Source: Nemertoderma westbladi
Taxonomy: Eukaryota > Xenacoelomorpha > Nemertodermatida > Nemertodermatidae
Assembly (NCBI GenBank): GCA_032718475.1
Contig: JAUCBJ010007041.1
Location: 1-64,000 of the forward strand
Reading direction: 5' to 3'
DNA length: 64,000 nucleotides
The notes under the pieces are model-generated. The model worked only from the letters and a program-made list of their open reading frames with translations, had not been told where the DNA came from and did no database searches. Each line of letters begins with the position of its first letter. Position 1 is the first letter of the stretch. This document shows positions 58,401 through 64,000 of this stretch, one piece after another. The translations under genes and the position numbers were made by a program.

Positions 58401-61400
58401 ACCGGTAAGGAATACTGCTGTCGAGAGCAATACGTTACCGGTAAGGAATACTGCTGTTGAGAGCAATATGTTACCGGTAAGGAATATATACTGCTGTCGA
58501 GAGCAATACGTTACCGGTAAGGAATACTGCTGTCGAGAGCAATATGTTACCGGTAAGGAATATATACTGCTGTCAAGAGCAATACGTTACCAGTAAGGAA
58601 TACTGCTGTCGAGAGCAATATGTTACCGGTAAGGAATATATACTGCTGTCGAGAGCAATACGTTACAGGTAAGGAATACTGCTGTTGAGAGCAATATGTT
58701 ACCGGTAAGGAATATATACTGCTGTCAAGAGCAATACGTTACCGGTAAGGAATACTGCCGTCGAGAGCAATATGTTACCTGTAAGGAATATATACTGCTG
58801 TCGAGAGCAATACGTTACCGGTAAGGAATACTGCTGTCGAGAGCAATATGTTACCTGTAAGGAATATATACTGCTGTCGAGAGCAATACGTTACCGGTAA
58901 GGAATACTGCTGTCGAGAGCAATATGTTACCGGTAAGGAATATATACTGCTGTCGAGAGCAATACGTTACCAGTAAGGAATACTGCTGTCGAGAGCAATA
59001 TGTTACCTGTAAGGAATATATACTGCTGTCGAGAGCAATACGTTACCGGTAAGGAATACTGCTGTCGAGAGCAATACGTTACCGGTAAGGAATACTGCCG
59101 TCGAGAGCAATATGTTACCTGTAAGGAATATATACTGCTGTCGAGAGCAATACGTTACCGGTAAGGAATACTGCTGTCGAGAGCAATACGTTACCGGTAA
59201 GGAATACTGCCGTCGAGAGCAATATGTTACCTGTAAGGAATATATACTGCTGTCGAGAGCAATATGTTACCGGTAAGGAATACTGCTGTCGAGAGCAATA
59301 CGTTACCGGTAAGGAATACTGCCGTCGAGAGCAATATGTTACCTGTAAGGAATATATACTGCTGTCGAGAGCAATACGTTACCGGTAAGGAATACTGCTG
59401 TCGAGAGCAATACGTTACCGGTAAGGAATACTGCCGTCGAGAGCAATATGTTACCTGTAAGGAATATATACTGCTGTCGAGAGCAATATGTTACCGGTAA
59501 GGAATACTGCTGTCGAGAGCAATACGTTACCGGTAAGGAATACTGCTGTCGAGAGCAATATGTTACCTGTAAGGAATATATACTGCTGTCGAGAGCAATA
59601 CGTTACCGGTAAGGAATACTGCTGTCGAGAGCAATATGTTACCGGTAAGGAATATATACTGCTGTCGAGAGCAATATGTTACCTGTAAGGAATATATACT
59701 GCTGTCGAGAGCAATACGTTACCAGTAAGGAATACTGCTGTTGAGAGCAATATGTTACCGGTAAGGAATATATACTGCTGTCGAGAGCAATACGTTACCG
59801 GTAAGGAATACTGCTGTCGAGAGCAATACGTTACCGGTAAGGAATACTGCTGTCGAGAGCAATATGTTACCGGTAAGGAATACTGCTGTTGAGAGCAATA
59901 TGTTACCGGTAAGGAATACTGCTGTCGAGAGCAATACGTTACCGGTAAGGAATACTGCTGTCGAGAGCAATACGTTACCGGTAAGGAATACTGCTGTTGA
60001 GAGCAATATGTTACCGGTAAGGAATATATACTGCTGTCGAGAGCAATACGTTACAGGTAAGGAATACTGCTGTTGAGAGCAATATGTTACCGGTAAGGAA
60101 TATATACTGCTGTCGAGAGCAATACGTTACCAGTAAGGAATACTGCCGTCGAGAGCAATATGTTACCTGTAAGGAATATATACTGCTGTCGAGAGCAATA
60201 CGTTACCGGTAAGGAATACTGCTGTCGAGAGCAATATGTTACCTGTAAGGAATATATACTGCTGTCGAGAGCAATACGTTACCGGTAAGGAATACTGCTG
60301 TCGAGAGCAATACGTTACCGGTAAGGAATACTGCTGTCGAGAGCAATATGTTACCGGTAAGGAATACTGCTGTTGAGAGCAATACGTTACCAGTAAGGAA
60401 TATATACTGCTGTCGAGAGCAATACGTTACCGGTAAGGAATATATACTGCTGTCGAGAGCAATACGTTACCGGTAAGGAATATATACTGCTGTCGAGAGC
60501 AATATGTTACCTGTAAGGAATACTGCTGTCGAGAGCAATACGTTACCGGTAAGGAATACTGCTGTTGAGAGCAATATGTTACCTGTAAGGAATATATACT
60601 GCTATCGAGAGCAATATGTTACCTGTAAGGAATACTGCTGTCGAGAGCAATACGTTACCGGTAAGGAATATATACTGCTGTCGAGAGCAATACGTTACCG
60701 GTAAGGAATACTGCTGTCGAGAGCAATACGTTACCAGTAAGGAATACTGCTGTCGAGAGCAATGCGTTACCGGTAAGGAATACTGCTGTTGAGAGCAATA
60801 CGTTACCAGTAAGGAATATATACTGCTGTCGAGAGCAATACGTTACCGGTAAGGAATATATAATGCTGTCGAGAGCAATACGTTACCGGTAAGGAATATA
60901 TACTGCTGTCGAGAGCAATATGTTACCTGTAAGGAATACTGCTGTCGAGAGCAATACGTTACTGGTAAGGAATACTGCTGTCGAGAGCAATATGTTACCA
61001 GTAAGGAATATATACTGCTGTAGAGAGCAATACGTTACCAGTAAGGAATACTGCTGTTGAGAGCAATACATTACCGGTAAGGAATACTACTGTCGAGAGC
61101 AATACGTTACCGGTAAGGAATGCTGCTGTTGAGAGCAATATGTTACCAGTAAGGAATATATACTGCTGTCAAAAGCAATACGTTACCAGTACGGAATACT
61201 GCTGTCGAGAGCAATCTGTTACCGGTAAGGAATATATACTGCTGTCGAGAACAATATGTTACCAGTAAGGAATATATACTGCTGTCGAGAGCAATATGTT
61301 ACCAGTAAGGAATATATACTGCTGTCAAAAGCAATACGTTACCAGTACGGAATACTGCTGTCGAGAGCAATCTGTTACCGGTAAGGAATACTGCTGTCGA

Positions 61401-64000
61401 GAGCAATACGTTACCGGTAAGGAATACTGCTGTCGAGAGCAATACGTTACCAGTAAGGAATACTGCTGTCGAGAGCAATATGTTACCGGTAAGGAATATA
61501 TACTGCTGTCGAGAGCAATATGTTACCGGTAAGGAATATATACTGCTGTTGAGAGCAATACGTTACCGGTAAGGAATATATACTGCTGTCGAGAGCAATA
61601 CGTTACGGGTAAGGAATACTGCTGTCGAGAGCAATACGTTACCGGTAAGGAATACTGCTGTTGAGAGCAATACGTTACCGGTAAGGAATACTGCTGTCGA
61701 GAGCAATACGTTACGGGTAAGGAATACTGCTGTCGAGAGCAATACGTTACGGGTAAGGAATACTGCTGTTGAGAGCAATACGTTACCAGTAAGGAATACT
61801 GCTGTCGAGAGCAATACGTTACCAGTAAGGAATACTGCTGTTGAGAGCAATACGTTACGGGTAAGGAATACTGCTGTCGAGAGCAATACGTTACCAGTAA
61901 GGAATACTGCTGTCGAGAGCAATACGTTACCGGTAAGGAATACTGCTGTCGAGAGCAATACGTTACCAGTAAGGAATACTGCTGTCGAGAGCAATGCGTT
62001 ACCGGTAAGGAATACTGCTGTTGAGAGCAATATGTTACCGGTAAGGAATGCTGCTGTTGAGAGCAATACGTTACCAGTAAGGAATATATACTGCTGTCGA
62101 GAGCAATACGTTACCGGTAAGGAATATATACTGCTGTCGAGAGCAATACGTTACCGGTAAGGAATATATACTGCTGTCGAGAGCAATATGTTACCTGTAA
62201 GGAATACTGCTGTCGAGAGCAATACGTTACCGGTAAGGAATACTGCTGTTGAGAGCAATACGTTACCGGTAAGGAATATATACTGCTGTCGAGAGCAATA
62301 CGTTACCAGTAAGGAATACTGCTGTCGAGAGCAATACGTTACCAGTAAGGAATACTGCTGTCGAGAGCAATGCGTTACCGGTAAGGAATACTGCTGTTGA
62401 GAGCAATATGTTACCGGTAAGGAATGCTGCTGTTGAGAGCAATACGTTACCGGTAAGGAATACTGCTGTTGAGAGCAATACGTTACCTGTAAGGAATATA
62501 TACTGCTGTCGAGAGCAATACGTTACCGGTAAGGAATATATACTGCTGTCGAGAGCAATATGTTACCTGTAAGGAATACTGCTGTCGAGAGCAATACGTT
62601 ACCGGTAAGGAATACTGCTGTTGAGAGCAATACGTTACCGGTAAGGAATATATACTGCTGTCGAGAGCAATACGTTACCAGTAAGGAATACTGCTGTCGA
62701 GAGCAATACGTTACCAGTAAGGAATACTGCTGTCGAGAGCAATGCGTTACCGGTAAGGAATACTGCTGTTGAGAGCAATATGTTACCGGTAAGGAATGCT
62801 GCTGTTGAGAGCAATACGTTACCGGTAAGGAATGCTGCTGTTGAGAGCAATATGTTACCAGTAAGGAATATATACTGCTGTCAAAAGCAATACGTTACCA
62901 GTACGGAATACTGCTGTCGAGAGCAATCTGTTACCGGTAAGGAATATATACTGCTGTCGAGAACAATATGTTACCAGTAAGGAATATATACTGCTGTCGA
63001 GAGCAATATGTTACCAGTAAGGAATATATACTGCTGTCAAAAGCAATACGTTACCAGTACGGAATACTGCTGTCGAGAGCAATCTGTTACCGGTAAGGAA
63101 TACTGCTGTCGAGAGCAATACGTTACCGGTAAGGAATGCTGCTGTTGAGAGCAATACGTTACCGGTAAGGAATACTGCTGTTGAGAGCAATACGTTACCT
63201 GTAAGGAATATATACTGCTGTCGAGAGCAATATGTTACCTGTAAGGAATACTGCTGTCGAGAGCAATACGTTACCGGTAAGGAATACTGCTGTTGAGAGC
63301 AATACGTTACCGGTAAGGAATATATACTGCTGTCGAGAGCAATACGTTACCAGTAAGGAATACTGCTGTCGAGAGCAATACGTTACCAGTAAGGAATACT
63401 GCTGTCGAGAGCAATGCGTTACCGGTAAGGAATACTGCTGTTGAGAGCAATATGTTACCGGTAAGGAATGCTGCTGTTGAGAGCAATACGTTACCGGTAA
63501 GGAATACTGCTGTTGAGAGCAATACGTTACCTGTAAGGAATATATACTGCTGTCGAGAGCAATACGTTACCGGTAAGGAATATATACTGCTGTCGAGAGC
63601 AATACGTTACCGGTAAGGAATATATACTGCTGTCGAGAGCAATATGTTACCTGTAAGGAATACTGCTGTCGAGAGCAATACGTTACCGGTAAGGAATACT
63701 GCTGTTGAGAGCAATACGTTACCGGTAAGGAATATATACTGCTGTCGAGAGCAATACGTTACCAGTAAGGAATACTGCTGTCGAGAGCAATACGTTACCA
63801 GTAAGGAATACTGCTGTCGAGAGCAATGCGTTACCGGTAAGGAATACTGCTGTTGAGAGCAATATGTTACCGGTAAGGAATGCTGCTGTTGAGAGCAATA
63901 CGTTACCGGTAAGGAATACTGCTGTTGAGAGCAATACGTTACCTGTAAGGAATATATACTGCTGTCGAGAGCAATACGTTACCGGTAAGGAATACTGCTG
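49421..64000 (+). repeat. 36/40-bp satellite reaching window end
   Basis: Basic unit 36 bp: GAGAGCAATACGTTACCGGT then AAGGAATACTGCTGTC. A 40-bp form has ATATAT before ACTGC. Each unit centres on the palindrome TTACCGGTAA. Variants: ACGTTA/ATGTTA/ACATTA, CCGG/CCAG/CTGG, GTCGAG/GTTGAG/GTCAAG, and the rarer CCTG and CGGG forms. Higher-order duplications: ~50.45-52.7 kb recurs at ~52.7-55.0 kb (shift 2248 bp, then 2320 after a 72-bp gain); 57.7-58.1 recurs at 59.6-60.1 (shift 1916); ~61.1-61.4 recurs at ~62.8-63.1 (shift 1712). A 527-bp element interrupts it at 49594. Open frames in this array are repeat artefacts. Confidence 0.97.
49594..50120 (-). mobile_element. 527-bp nonautonomous LINE-tailed element in the satellite
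   Basis: Flanked by AGAGCAATAC at 49584-49593 and 50121-50130; removing it restores satellite phase. On the minus strand it starts with GGTCA repeats and ends TGTCCGAGTTCGCTCGACCT then AGTAGTA, the same end as the LINE at 37806 (26 shared bases including the tail). Between these it has no reverse transcriptase frame; GGCGGAAGGTAATCAACCAA occurs twice, 40-45 bp apart. It is probably mobilised by the LINE whose 3' end it carries, or is a LINE copy with a large internal deletion. Confidence 0.75.

Noticed and set aside
49421-64000. Dozens of 60-167-codon frames in the terminal satellite
   Set aside because: Runs of 36-bp units stay in frame by arithmetic and break wherever a 40-bp unit occurs; no domain or start context.

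Overview
This window is animal nuclear DNA, probably from an invertebrate. Evidence: a metazoan-type NPRL2 gene, several APE-type non-LTR retrotransposons, a piggyBac-like transposase fragment, splice-like junctions, and very low gene density. The word AGGCCTA is common, but I cannot name the species. By adding up coordinates I estimate that about 40% of the window is tandem repeat.

Layout. 1-6731: first copy of a composite module: an iterated GCCCT head, a tyrosine-recombinase-like gene with an internal 42-bp coding minisatellite and a Myb-like C-terminus, a conserved block A, a 27-bp satellite, a conserved block B and a (GA)n tract. 6732-15244: gene-poor DNA with 69-bp, TTG-rich, TTGAC, 31-bp hairpin and ~50-bp hairpin arrays. 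15245-23277: second copy of the module, bounded by (GA)n on both sides, lacking the recombinase gene, with its satellite split by an intact 3.3-kb LINE. 23278-25240: a GC-rich insert, a third truncated module head, and an intronless NPRL2 gene with one frameshift. 26911-30541: a 49-bp satellite. 33341-35017: a 5'-truncated copy of the same LINE between 44-bp direct repeats. 37806-42410: an older LINE broken by three nested insertions (another LINE, an inverted-repeat element with a possible hammerhead-like core, and a 53-bp minisatellite). 42991-43394: a 108-bp repeat. 44465-47312: a likely two-exon gene of unknown function with ten 21-residue repeats and a LINE fragment in its intron. 48271-48834: a piggyBac-like N-terminal fragment. 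49421-64000: a 36/40-bp satellite reaching the window end, with higher-order repeats and a 527-bp LINE-tailed element inserted near its start.

The one recognisable cellular gene is NPRL2, a GATOR1 subunit that restrains mTORC1. The other coding signals are mobile-element proteins, apart from the repeat-bearing two-exon model. The observation most likely to be new is the (GA)n-bounded composite module with an internal satellite, present with and without a tyrosine recombinase gene. Also notable: satellite variants lie almost entirely at CpG sites, and two unrelated satellites share the palindrome TACCGGTA.
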